Below are positions 51,021-58,817 of a stretch of 64,000 bases of DNA, piece by piece. Each line of letters begins with the position of its first letter. Position 1 is the stretch's first letter. The notes under the pieces were generated by a model. The model was not told where the DNA came from and did not search any database. It saw only the letters and a program-made list of their open reading frames with translations. The stretch comes from Prevotellaceae bacterium UBA4361 (GTDB lineage: Bacteria > Bacteroidota > Bacteroidia > Bacteroidales > Bacteroidaceae), in assembly GCA_002393575.1 (NCBI GenBank), contig DGSN01000015.1, forward strand, positions 3,215 to 67,214, given 5' to 3'. Made by a program: the position numbers and the translations under genes.

Positions 51021-52445
51021 TCACTCCTCCTTCACAGACCTTTCCGTTACTTTAAACCCCGCTTTCCTCAGCTCCTCCCAGAACCCAGGGTACGACTTGC
51101 TCACCACCTGCGGTTCACGAATCCTCAGCCGTCCTAAGCACATCGTAGCAGGAGCAAAGCACATCGCCATGCGGTGGTCCTCATAAGTATCAATCGGCTC
51201 CGAGCATCCCCGTTCCGTGTCCCGCCCCTCTCCGTGTTCCGTGTCCCGCTTTCCTCCGCGTTCCGTATCCCGCGTTCCTCCGCGTTCCGTGTTCCGCCCC
51301 TCTCCGCGTTCCGTGTCCCGCGTTCCTCCGCGTTCCGTGTCCCGCGTTCCTCCGCGTTCCGTGTCCCGCGCATTTCCGCGGGAATCCCCCTCCCAGAACA
51401 GCTCCGCATCATTCGCCTCCTGCACCTCGAACCCCAACTTCCCCAGCTCCTGCCGCAGCGCAGTAATCCTGTCCGTCTCCTTGATTTTCAGGCTCTGCAA
51501 ACCCGTGAAATGGAAAGGCACCCCCATCAGGCAGCACGTCACCACGAAAGTCTGAGCCAAGTCAGGCTGATTCACGAAGTCATAGTCCAAGCGTGTACAC
51601 ACCTGTCCACCCTTCCGCAGACGCACGCAAGGCACACCCTTTTCTTCAAAAAACGTCGATTCCACCGAGAGTTTTTCAAAAATCTCAGCCACCTTCGCAT
51701 CGCCCTGATAGCTCTCCTTATAGAGCCCAGGCAGCACCACCTCCGCACCTTCGTCCGACAGAGCCACCATCTCATACCAGTAGCTCGCCGCACTCCAGTC
51801 ATTCTCCACATAGTAGTCGCGAGCCACATACCGCCTCGTGCCCACCACGATTTCATTCTCACTCACCCACTCCACCTCCGCACCAAACTCGCGCATCAGT
51901 TGCATCGTGAGCTTGATATAAGGTCGGGAAATCACCGTTCCCGTCAGCGTCAGTCTCAGTCCCCGCTTCAGCATCGGAGCAATCATCAGCAGCGCAGAGA
52001 TATATTGCGAACTCACATTCCCAGGCAGCGACAACTCACCACCCTCCAAGTCACTTCGTCCCTTGATACGCAGCGGAGGAAAACCCTCCTTCTCCACGTA
52101 CTCCACCTCAGCGCCCAACGTCCGCAGCGCATCCACCAGTACACCAATCGGACGGTTCTTCATGCGCTCCGTACCCGTGATGACACGCTCACCATCTGTC
52201 ACAGCCAACAACGCCGACGAGAAACGCATCGCCGTACCAGCCGCACCGATATCCACCACCGCAGGCTGTTCCTTCAGCCATCGCAGCATCACCCGTGTGT
52301 CATCGCAATCCGACACATTCCGAGGCACACCATTCGCAGCCCCAGCCAACTGGTTCATCACCAGCACACGGTTACTGATACTCTTCGATGCAGGCAGCGT
52401 CACCTGTCCCGCCACCCTCTTCGGTCCAATCAAGTCAATCTGCAT
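51021..52445 (-). CDS. aroA: EPSP synthase with an internal octapeptide-repeat insertion
   Basis: A 474-aa enzyme of the shikimate pathway that joins shikimate-3-phosphate and phosphoenolpyruvate. Conserved segments are LPASKSISNRVLVMNQL, GTAMRFSSALLAV (binding loop), SSQYISALLMIAP, LKIKETDRITALRQELGKLG and DTYEDHRMAM. Between FWEGDS and PIDTYEDHRMA (about residues 357-412) lie seven octapeptides of the type RDTERGGT, encoded by 24-bp tandem repeats. Without them the protein would be about 418 aa, close to the usual length. The frame is kept and catalytic motifs on both sides are intact, so the insertion probably forms a disordered surface loop. It heads the run aroA to dnaE; its -7 box is at 52479-52486. 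Confidence 0.93.
   Translation of the reverse strand: MQIDLIGPKRVAGQVTLPASKSISNRVLVMNQLAGAANGVPRNVSDCDDTRVMLRWLKEQPAVVDIGAAGTAMRFSSALLAVTDGERVITGTERMKNRPIGVLVDALRTLGAEVEYVEKEGFPPLRIKGRSDLEGGELSLPGNVSSQYISALLMIAPMLKRGLRLTLTGTVISRPYIKLTMQLMREFGAEVEWVSENEIVVGTRRYVARDYYVENDWSAASYWYEMVALSDEGAEVVLPGLYKESYQGDAKVAEIFEKLSVESTFFEEKGVPCVRLRKGGQVCTRLDYDFVNQPDLAQTFVVTCCLMGVPFHFTGLQSLKIKETDRITALRQELGKLGFEVQEANDAELFWEGDSRGNARDTERGGTRDTERGGTRDTERGEGRNTERGGTRDTERGGKRDTEHGEGRDTERGCSEPIDTYEDHRMAMCFAPATMCLGRLRIREPQVVSKSYPGFWEELRKAGFKVTERSVKEE
51211..51378. repeat. Minisatellite in aroA, 7 x 24 bp
   Basis: Seven units begin at 51211, 51235, 51259, 51283, 51307, 51331 and 51355 (plus-strand consensus CGTTCCGTGTCCCGCG then TTCCTCCG). 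Units 5 and 6 are identical; the others differ by a few bases. The last unit ends in a GCATTTCCG variant. All units keep the frame of aroA. Confidence 0.9.
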
Positions 52446-52478
52446 AACAATCCATTTCTTATGATCAACAAATCCTCA

Positions 52479-52486
52479 CAAAGGTA
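52479..52486 (-). promoter_or_regulatory. -7 box, aroA transcript
   Basis: TACCTTTG on the minus strand, 33 bp before the aroA start codon. Confidence 0.5.
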
Positions 52487-52524
52487 ACACAAATTTTTGA
52501 TTCACACAAAAATAACAGAAACAA

Positions 52525-52647
52525 TGTACCCTCCCATCCCTCCCATCAACCCCAACAACCCATCCCTCCCATCCCACCCATCAACCCCATCAACCCCATC
52601 AACCCCATTAACCCCATTAACCCCATCAACCCCATCAACCCCATCAA
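52525..52647. repeat. CCCATCAAC low-complexity tract
   Basis: Tandem CCCATCAAC/CCCATTAAC words lie between the aroA promoter and the terminator of the neighbouring cassette. Confidence 0.8.
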
Positions 52648-52681
52648 AAAAAAAAAGCAGCAGAGCGCACCAGCACCCTGC
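52646..52681 (-). terminator. Terminator of cassette B
   Basis: Nine-bp stem on the minus strand, GCAGGGTGC and GCGCTCTGC (52673-52681 and 52660-52668) with loop TGGT, then a long T run (52646-52656). Preceded by the same TATATATAATAAGGTGGCAG sequence found after the small ORFs at 55751 and 62337. Confidence 0.85.
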
Positions 52682-52741
52682 CACCTTATTATATATATGG
52701 GCCTCCCGAAGAACCATTCAGGAGATTCCTGTCAGCCTATT

Positions 52742-52924
52742 TTACCATAGGCCTTTCTCGTTCCAGCCTTCAGACTCGGCCATGTTGTCCTCCTTGCGCT
52801 CCTTGGTGAGCTCACCTTCAACACTGCCACCATCAGAGTAGATTGGGAAGCCATCGGCAATTGCACCAGCCAAAACCATGTGTCTGGAGTTCATCTCTGG
52901 GATGATATATGCTTTCTTGTTCAT
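52742..52924 (-). CDS. Small paired ORF B (surface-protein partner)
   Basis: A 60-aa protein, no signal peptide or membrane segment, beginning 41 bp after the 52966 gene. It is nearly identical to the ORF at 62337 (differences only near residues 2, 5 and 49). Order of features: MNKKAYIIPEMNSRH, a short hydrophobic part (LAGAIADGFPIY), a glycine pair (DGGSVEG), LTKERKED and the C-terminal GWNEKGLW. The ORF and its terminator form the constant end of the cassette. A short hairpin (GCCTCC...GGAGAT) lies just beyond the stop. Function unknown. Confidence 0.82.
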   Translation of the reverse strand: MNKKAYIIPEMNSRHMVLAGAIADGFPIYSDGGSVEGELTKERKEDNMAESEGWNEKGLW

Positions 52925-52965
52925 TTTTCTTTATTTTTTTTTAAATGTGATTACTTATTTGATTC

Positions 52966-54696
52966 TCACTTTACCAGCACCTTCTTGCCGTTCATGATGT
53001 AGAGACCGCCCTTCACTGGAGCTGCCACACGCTGGCCGTTCAGGTTGTAGAGGACGCCTGTGCCCTGCTCTGCCTCCACATTGCTGATAGCTACTGCATC
53101 GTCACCACCAAGGCTCAAGAAGGACTTAGCCTCGCCAGCAGCAATTTCCAAGTATGCCTTACCAGCAGCAATGGCAGAGTCTTTCTTCTTGAGGTAGAAA
53201 CCAACACCGTTATTGCCGTTACCTAATACGTAGATGGTTTGGCCGTCGCCTAAAACATTGCCGTTTGATACCAGCAGTCTGTTGTTGGAAGCATCATCCG
53301 TTCCAGACGTTATGACAGGCACCTGATAGGTCTTTGCCTCAGCACCTTCAATCAGAACTGCTGTGCCAGCAGGAACCTTTGAAGCTTCTGTGATGGTAAG
53401 CGCACTCGTACTTGCACTTGTCACATAGTAAGCCTTCAAACCTTCCACTGCGCTGAAGTCAAGAGCCTTTTCTGCATTCGAATAAGTTGCATAGAACTTG
53501 TCATTCAGAGCACCACCTTCTGTTACAGTTACGTCAACAGTTTCTCCTCCTAAAGTGACGGAAATATCATCAACTGCACGAATAGCAGCAGTTCCATCAT
53601 ACCTCAAACGAACAAAAACATTTGAATAGCTGCTAAGATCAGCCGTTACTTCTATCCATTCGCCTTTGTCCATTGATGATGCACTGTGGGATGCGACTTC
53701 CGTCCAAGCTTCCTCATCAGAAGACACTTCCACATACCACGTTGAAGTTTTCGTATTGTTCGTTGTTTTACTTACATAGCATGTAAACGTAGCAGGATTA
53801 ACAACAGGTTCTTTCGTCTGAATTGTGGCTGATGTTACACCGTTACCATTCTCATTCACATTAGCTCCATAAAAGGTTCCTCCATGAGCGGTTATATCAC
53901 TTTGTTTGCTAATGTTTGTAAACGTCCATAATTCATAGTCACTCAAAGGATGCTCAAAGTCAATAGTATAACCTGAAATTGGAGGCATAATAGTGTAAAT
54001 TGCCGTAGCAACTTCACTATTATCGTAACCTTCCTTCACCGCAATAGCCTTTATAGTAGTATTTTTTGATATTTCAATGGCACCACTATATTCTGTACTA
54101 TTAGTTGTTGGGTCGTTGCCATCTGTCGTATAATAGATGGTAGCACCTTCTGTAGCACAAGAGAGAGTCACGGACTGAGTCTCTGTGTATGTACCTCCAT
54201 CAGGAGAGAAAGTAGGAGCAGAAACTTGATCCACTACAGAACCCCCTATTTCAAAAACCACTTCTACCTTGGAAGAGGTTCCTAAAGCGCTCCCTACTAT
54301 TACAGTAAAAAAGCCATTACCTACAGTTGTTCCTGATGTAGGATGCTCGGATGTTCCATAATAGGTAGTGAATGTTCCTGCAGAAGAAGTAACTGTAACA
54401 TTCGTGATGGTACCAAGATTTGTTGAGTTATACAAATAACCTTTACTCTTTTGCCACTGCATGTTATCTCCATTCTTCATAACTTGATTTGAAGTCCATT
54501 TCACATCAAAAGTTTTAGAGGCATCAGATGTACAAACAGCTTTGGTTGTCTTTTCATTGTTATTCGCGGCATAACTTGTTGTATTAAAGTCTGACGCAGT
54601 AATTGTCAGCTTATACTTCGTTGCCCATGCTCCTACGCTAACTAACATAACCAATAGCGTGACGAGCCATCTTAAGTTTTGAGTAATTTTTTTCAT
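52966..54696 (-). CDS. Secreted surface protein of cassette B, chitobiase-like and jelly-roll domains
   Basis: About 576 aa from the ATG that gives the signal peptide MKKITQNLRWLVTLLVMLVS (ending GAWA). Residues about 25-145 are a beta domain of unknown type. Residues about 152-228 (APTFSPDGGTYTETQSVTLS, ATIYYTTDGNDPT) match the chitobiase/beta-hexosaminidase C-terminal-like module. Residues about 235-380 form a jelly-roll of the choice-of-anchor or carbohydrate-binding type (YTIDFEHPLSDYELWTF, WYVEVSSDEEAWTEV). The last about 185 residues are the constant domain (FYATYSNAEKALDFSAVEGL... GFYLKKKDSAIAAGKAYLEI), ending VLYNLNGQRVAAPVKGG and MNGKKVLVK. Paired with the small ORF 41 bp downstream. 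Confidence 0.85.
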   Translation of the reverse strand: MKKITQNLRWLVTLLVMLVSVGAWATKYKLTITASDFNTTSYAANNNEKTTKAVCTSDASKTFDVKWTSNQVMKNGDNMQWQKSKGYLYNSTNLGTITNVTVTSSAGTFTTYYGTSEHPTSGTTVGNGFFTVIVGSALGTSSKVEVVFEIGGSVVDQVSAPTFSPDGGTYTETQSVTLSCATEGATIYYTTDGNDPTTNSTEYSGAIEISKNTTIKAIAVKEGYDNSEVATAIYTIMPPISGYTIDFEHPLSDYELWTFTNISKQSDITAHGGTFYGANVNENGNGVTSATIQTKEPVVNPATFTCYVSKTTNNTKTSTWYVEVSSDEEAWTEVASHSASSMDKGEWIEVTADLSSYSNVFVRLRYDGTAAIRAVDDISVTLGGETVDVTVTEGGALNDKFYATYSNAEKALDFSAVEGLKAYYVTSASTSALTITEASKVPAGTAVLIEGAEAKTYQVPVITSGTDDASNNRLLVSNGNVLGDGQTIYVLGNGNNGVGFYLKKKDSAIAAGKAYLEIAAGEAKSFLSLGGDDAVAISNVEAEQGTGVLYNLNGQRVAAPVKGGLYIMNGKKVLVK

Positions 54697-54767
54697 TGTA
54701 ATTAAGTTTTTAGTTTTGATTGTTATAGTAAAAATTGATTCTCCGTACAAAAAAGGTTATATTCGGT

Positions 54768-54802
54768 GCAAAGTTACAACATTTTTTTGGAAAACCAGTC
54801 AA
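54768..54802 (-). promoter_or_regulatory. Promoter of cassette B
   Basis: -33 TTGAC (54802-54798) and -7 TAACTTTGC (54776-54768) with 21 bp between. The upstream part reads AATTTGTTGACTGGT, the same as at the cassette A promoter near 58665. Confidence 0.65.
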
Positions 54803-55019
54803 CAAATTCTCACAAATTATCACCAAAGAAATAAAATGAAGAATGAAGAATGTAGAATGAAGAATCAAATTCCTATTCTCCGAAAACTCCGTAGAGACAA
54901 AACAGTCAACAAATTATCACAAATTATCACCAAAGAAATAAAATGAAGAATAAGGAATGAAGAATGAAGAATCAAATTCCTATTCTCCGAAAACTCCGTA
55001 GAGACAAAACAGTCAACAA
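54796..55019. repeat. 107-bp tandem duplication upstream of cassette B
   Basis: Two full copies start at 54796 and 54903 and a third begins at 55010, an exact 107-bp period. Each start repeats CAGTCAACAA, which includes the complement of the -33 TTGAC. Confidence 0.85.
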
Positions 55020-55066
55020 CCTTTAGCTCGGCGAAGCCAAATGAACACAAATTAACACCAATAAAT

Positions 55067-55248
55067 ACGTGAGTTCGATATAACAAAATATGTTCTTTTG
55101 TAGTGCCTCTACGAGGCAGAACCTTTAGCTCGGCGTAGCCAAATCCTACAAATCTATTCAAAATCACTCGAAATCTCATTCATATTTGTAAGATTTGAGA
55201 AGATTTGTTAGATTTCTCGCGAAGCGACTCCTTATACCGAACTGACGT
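55067..55248. mobile_element. MITE-like element, copy 2 (182 bp)
   Basis: Same ends as 27706-27861 (TACGTGAGTTCGATATAA left, TTATACCGAACTGACGTA right) and closely similar inside, but with an extra ACCTTTAGCTCGGCGTAGCC segment and GATTTGA insertion. AATAAAT flanks both ends (55060-55066 and 55249-55255), consistent with target duplication. Confidence 0.7.
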
Positions 55249-55413
55249 AATAAATAAAATGAAGAATGTAGAATGAAGAATCAAATTCCTATACGGCAAA
55301 GTCGCTTCACGCTTCACACTTCACGTTATATTCTTCATTTATGATTCTTCATTCTTCATTCATCATTCTTCATTCCCATCTCTCGTTCCTCATCATTGAG
55401 GACGCACTGACAG

Positions 55414-55493
55414 AACGAGCCTTCGTTACAATTCAAACGAGCCCTCGTTATCGTTCAGCCGAGCACTCGTCTGAACGCAAACGAGCCCTCGTT
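55414..55493. repeat. Four-palindrome array, 22-bp period, copy 3
   Basis: Units at 55414, 55436, 55458 and 55480, exactly 22 bp apart. Units 2 and 4 are the perfect form AACGAGCCCTCGTT; unit 1 is AACGAGCCTTCGTT and unit 3 is degenerate. Spacers are ACAATTCA, ATCGTTCA and TGAACGCA. The rest of 55250-55618 is slippage-type GAATGAAGAAT / CTTCATTCTT words without a gene. Confidence 0.85.
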
Positions 55494-55618
55494 GCTTTAC
55501 CGTGTCCCCAATGGAGGTTTAGGAGTTTTTTTATTCTTCATTCTTCATTCTTCATTCATCATTTTTTAAATCCCTCAAATCCCTGATATTTTTCACTTTT
55601 AACCTTTCACTTTTCACT

Positions 55619-55653
55619 AAAAAATAATGGCAAGGCACTTACGCACCCTGCCA
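55619..55653 (-). terminator. Terminator of cassette C
   Basis: Eleven-bp stem on the minus strand (55643-55653 with 55628-55638, one G-U) with a four-base loop, then TTATTTTT. Nearly the same sequence as the cassette A terminator. Confidence 0.85.
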
Positions 55654-55668
55654 CCTTATTATATATAT

Positions 55669-55740
55669 GCCTCTTCGAAAGAAACTAAATAAACTAAAAG
55701 AAAAAACAATTTAGTAAATTTAGCTAATTTCTTCAGGAGA
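55669..55740. repeat. GTCTCC-type hairpin element, copy f (ends worn)
   Basis: Begins GCCTCTTCGAAAGAAACT and ends AATTTCTTCAGGAGA, with TTTAGTAAATTTAGC inside. Located 10 bp beyond the stop of small ORF C. Reduced versions lie at 52701-52727 and 62534-62559, beyond small ORFs B and A. Confidence 0.6.
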
Positions 55741-55750
55741 TTTTAGAATG

Positions 55751-55936
55751 TTACCAAAGACCTTTCTCGTCCCAGCCTTCTTCGCTTGCTGAAAACTCTT
55801 CCTCACGACGTTCCTTTGTGAGTTCGCCTTCAACGCTGCCACCCTCTGAGTAGATTGGGAAGCCTTGAGCGATAGCACCACCCAAAACAGTGTGTCGTGA
55901 ATTCATCTCTGGAATGATATATACTTTCTTGTCCAT
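55751..55936 (-). CDS. Small paired ORF C (surface-protein partner)
   Basis: A 61-aa protein beginning 39 bp after the 55976 gene. It matches ORFs A and B except for a few changes (TVLGGAIAQG, REEEFSASEEGWDEKGLW). It has the same K-K-x-Y-x-x-P start, GGSVEGELTKER middle and Trp-ended acidic tail. No signal peptide. Function unknown. Confidence 0.82.
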   Translation of the reverse strand: MDKKVYIIPEMNSRHTVLGGAIAQGFPIYSEGGSVEGELTKERREEEFSASEEGWDEKGLW

Positions 55937-55975
55937 TTGTATTTCTTCGATTATTTGATGATTATTGATTGATTC

Positions 55976-58141
55976 TTACTTCACAAGCATCTTCTTGCCG
56001 TTCATAATGTAGAGACCACCCTTCACTGGAGCTGCCACACGCTGACCGTTCAGGTTGTAGAGGATGCCTATGCCTTGTGCTGCCTCCACATTGCTGATAG
56101 CTACTGCATCGTCACCGCCAAGGCTGATGAAAGACTTTGTCTCGCCTGTTCCATCATCTTCGATTTCCAAGTATGCCTTACCAGCAGCAATGGCAGAGTC
56201 TTTCTTCTTGAGGTAGAAGCCAACACCATTTTTCTCAGTGCTACCCAAAACGAAGATGCTTGTACCGTTACCTACAATCGTTCCGTCAGACACTTTCAAC
56301 AGATTGCCTGTAGCTTCAGCTGCTGAAGGGCAAACAGGCACCTGATAAGTCTTAGCCTCAGCACCTTCAAGCAGGACGGCTGTACCAGCAGGAACCGTTT
56401 CAACAGGTGTGATAGAAAGTTCTTTCTTGCTTGCACTTGTCACGTAGTAAGCAGTCAAGCCTTCCACAGCACTGAAGTCAAGATTCTTGTCTGATGAGAA
56501 TGTTGCATAGAACTTGTCATTGCTCTCCATCTTACCAGCTTCTGTTACTACAACATCAGCAGTTACCCTTGTCAAAACAAGGTAGTCCATACGGGCATTA
56601 TTATTATAACTACCTTCATTACCATTGAAAGCAATAGAGCAGCCTTCTGGAACAGAAATTTCAACATTGATTGTTGAATTTCCTTTTGGTGCCTTATGAG
56701 TAAACAGTTTGTCAGACAAAGTGCCATCACTACTGCGAGTATAGATGTACACTTCGCTTTCACTACTATTAGAGTTAGAACAACCGATATTCAGTGTATA
56801 GACTCCCGAAGCTAAAGCTGGTGTATAATAAAGACTTCCTTTTGAAAGGCGAAGTCTTGCACCATTAGAGTAAGAATTATCTGTTTCAGTTAAGTATGCA
56901 CCGCCCGAACGAGTTAAATTCTCCATCTCAAAGAAATACGCAATGTCAGAAGTAGTATACACAACGTTCTTGCTTCCAGTTTCTGTTGCTGTTACTGCGA
57001 AATTATTATCTGAAGTTACATACCATGTTCCATCAACATTGATGTATTTGCTCCATATTAATTGTTTTGTTTCACCCTCATAGGCAGTTACTGTAGCAAG
57101 TGTCATTAATTGTGTCTCATTTTCATCTACAGCATTAACCGTATATGTGTATGTTGGTTTGGCAGTCATTGCGAACGAAACAGAAGGATTTTCACCATTC
57201 ACTTTGAAGGAGCCATTATAGTCATAATAACCAACCAACGAAGCTGTGTAGTAATAAGTTACGCCATCTTCAAGCAAACCATTAACTACTGGAGTTTCTT
57301 TAGTTTCATCAGAGAAGATCGAAATGGTAGGATTGAGTCCTGTTGTCTCTGAGAAAGAAGCTGTATATGTAGTTTCTACATCATCACTAACGACTGAATA
57401 TACCTTTACATCATCAACAGTTACACCACCATAGGTTTTACCAGCATGAAGAAATATTCTGTCTAAAGACTCTGCTGCAGCATTAGCAAATGCAACTGAT
57501 TTAGATTTAACTATTGCAGTACCATCTGCTTTTGACAAAGAAAAAGTAGCCACCTTTGTACTAAAATCAAATCTTACATTCAGGACTACGATTCCTGTTG
57601 TATTTCGATTAAGATTATTGTTTTCGTAAGTTCCAGTTTGATTCAAAACTGATGTGTAATTTTCTCCACCAACGGTAATTGTTCCCCAATATCCATTACC
57701 GCTAGCTGATGCGTTTATGGAGAAGAAAGGAGTACCGCTACTTACATAGCCATTATTGATGTTTACATCACTTGTTATAAACTCAATACCACTACTTTTA
57801 CCACTTGTGCAAGCATCCATCTTAAATTTCAACTCTACATCTACGAGTGTTACCTCTTCAGCATCTGCTTCATCTCCATCACTAGAAAAAGAAAATGAAG
57901 GAGAAACGAGTCCCATATCTCCAGTACCAGCACCGACACCAATTACCTGTGAATTAAAAGTATTTGCGGTTGTTGTGCCAGGATTACAAGTCCAACCATC
58001 TTTTTTTCCTTTTGCTGCCCAATCTGAAGAAGTTTCAAAATCATTGGAATAGACGGAGGTTTTCACCTCATCTGCCCACGCACTTCCGCACAATCCTGCC
58101 AAGAGGCTGAGGAGTGCTAATTTTTTTGTAAAATGTTTCAT
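55976..58141 (-). CDS. Secreted surface protein of cassette C
   Basis: A 721-aa exported protein (signal peptide to about residue 23, GSAWAD). Residues about 28-245 form a jelly-roll (VYSNDFETSSDWAAKGKKDG... FLHAGKTYGGVTVDDVKVY). Residues about 250-400 are small beta repeats (YTASFSETTGLNPTISIF, YTYTVNAVDENETQL). Residues about 405-525 look like a galactose-binding or CBM6-type module (AYFFEMENLTRSGGAYL, SGVYTLNIGCSNSNSSESEV). The last 190 residues are the constant domain ending ILYNLNGQRVAAPVKGG. It is paired with small ORF C. It is divergent from the 58818 gene, whose constant end is almost the same but inverted. Confidence 0.85.
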   Translation of the reverse strand: MKHFTKKLALLSLLAGLCGSAWADEVKTSVYSNDFETSSDWAAKGKKDGWTCNPGTTTANTFNSQVIGVGAGTGDMGLVSPSFSFSSDGDEADAEEVTLVDVELKFKMDACTSGKSSGIEFITSDVNINNGYVSSGTPFFSINASASGNGYWGTITVGGENYTSVLNQTGTYENNNLNRNTTGIVVLNVRFDFSTKVATFSLSKADGTAIVKSKSVAFANAAAESLDRIFLHAGKTYGGVTVDDVKVYSVVSDDVETTYTASFSETTGLNPTISIFSDETKETPVVNGLLEDGVTYYYTASLVGYYDYNGSFKVNGENPSVSFAMTAKPTYTYTVNAVDENETQLMTLATVTAYEGETKQLIWSKYINVDGTWYVTSDNNFAVTATETGSKNVVYTTSDIAYFFEMENLTRSGGAYLTETDNSYSNGARLRLSKGSLYYTPALASGVYTLNIGCSNSNSSESEVYIYTRSSDGTLSDKLFTHKAPKGNSTINVEISVPEGCSIAFNGNEGSYNNNARMDYLVLTRVTADVVVTEAGKMESNDKFYATFSSDKNLDFSAVEGLTAYYVTSASKKELSITPVETVPAGTAVLLEGAEAKTYQVPVCPSAAEATGNLLKVSDGTIVGNGTSIFVLGSTEKNGVGFYLKKKDSAIAAGKAYLEIEDDGTGETKSFISLGGDDAVAISNVEAAQGIGILYNLNGQRVAAPVKGGLYIMNGKKMLVK

Positions 58142-58670
58142 GATTTATAAGTTTTTGAAGTTAAAAATTGATATTAGTAGTATTCTCGGTTTAGGATAGG
58201 TTTGTGTGGTTTCGTGAAAAGGAGAAAACGCGGGAAAACGTGAAAAAGCACGAATTCATCGGAGGTTTCTCGTTCACACCTATTCTATCAGGTGCAAATT
58301 TAACACTTTCCTCTGACACAATGATAACAATCGCGTACATTTTTAATGAAAAACGTTCACGACGACGAACAATCAGGGATTTAAAGGATTCTTTGAGAAT
58401 GAAGAATGAGGAATGAGGAATGAAGAATGAAAAAACTCCTATACTCCTAATCTCCGTAGAGACAAAAAAGTGAATCAGGGATTTGAAGGATTTTAAGGAT
58501 TCATCGATGAGTGAAAAATATAACGTGAAGTGTGAAGCGACTTTGCCGTATAGGAGTTTAATTCTTCATTCCTCATTCTTCATTCCTCATTCTTCATTTT
58601 TCATTCTTCATTCATCATTCTTCATTTATGATTCCTCATTTTATTTTTCGTGTTAATTTGTGGAAATTTG
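58142..58670. other. Intergenic region between divergent cassettes C and A
   Basis: Holds the minus-strand -7 box at 58294-58302 and long slippage-type tracts of GAATGAGGAATGAAG and CATTCTTCATTCCTC (58390-58640). These are partly inverted copies of each other. I see no gene. Confidence 0.6.
58294..58302 (-). promoter_or_regulatory. -7 box of cassette C
   Basis: TAAATTTGC on the minus strand, about 150 bp before the start codon. Confidence 0.45.
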
Positions 58671-58705
58671 TTGACTGGTATTTGAAAAATTTGTCTTATC
58701 TTTGC
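58671..58705 (+). promoter_or_regulatory. Promoter of cassette A
   Basis: -33 TTGAC (58671-58675), 21 bp, -7 TATCTTTGC (58697-58705). The AATTTGTTGAC / ATTTGTTGACTGGT context equals that of cassette B. The leader of about 105 nt includes an ATCCAAGTGGAT hairpin. Confidence 0.65.
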
Positions 58706-58817
58706 ACATTCGTATGGAACATCCAAGTGGATGGGGATTTCCACGAAACAGCAAGTATGTCACTAACTTCTATTTTAATCGTAATAATCAATTTATATTA
58801 ACTAAAATTCTAACAAC

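Larger units (their letters stand above)
52646..53530 (-). repeat. Constant cassette end, copy B
   Basis: Codes for the shared C-terminal domain, spacer, small ORF and terminator. It matches the segments at 55619-56560 and 61720-62608; similarity drops abruptly upstream of the VTEGG / VTEAGK / VTAGGE segment. Confidence 0.8.
55619..56560 (-). repeat. Constant cassette end, copy C
   Basis: Shared C-terminal domain, 39-bp spacer, small ORF C and terminator. The spacer (AATCAATCAATAATCATC...) is the same as in copy A. The coding part is very similar to copy A at DNA level but in opposite orientation. Confidence 0.85.

Noticed and set aside
51021..52445. aroA as a pseudogene
   Set aside because: The tandem insertion keeps the frame, all catalytic motifs are present on both sides, and the gene heads a housekeeping operon.
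54716..55600. Short open frames in the gap upstream of cassette B
   Set aside because: They run through tandem GAATGAAGAAT words, the 107-bp duplication, the MITE-like element and the palindrome array, none of which is coding.
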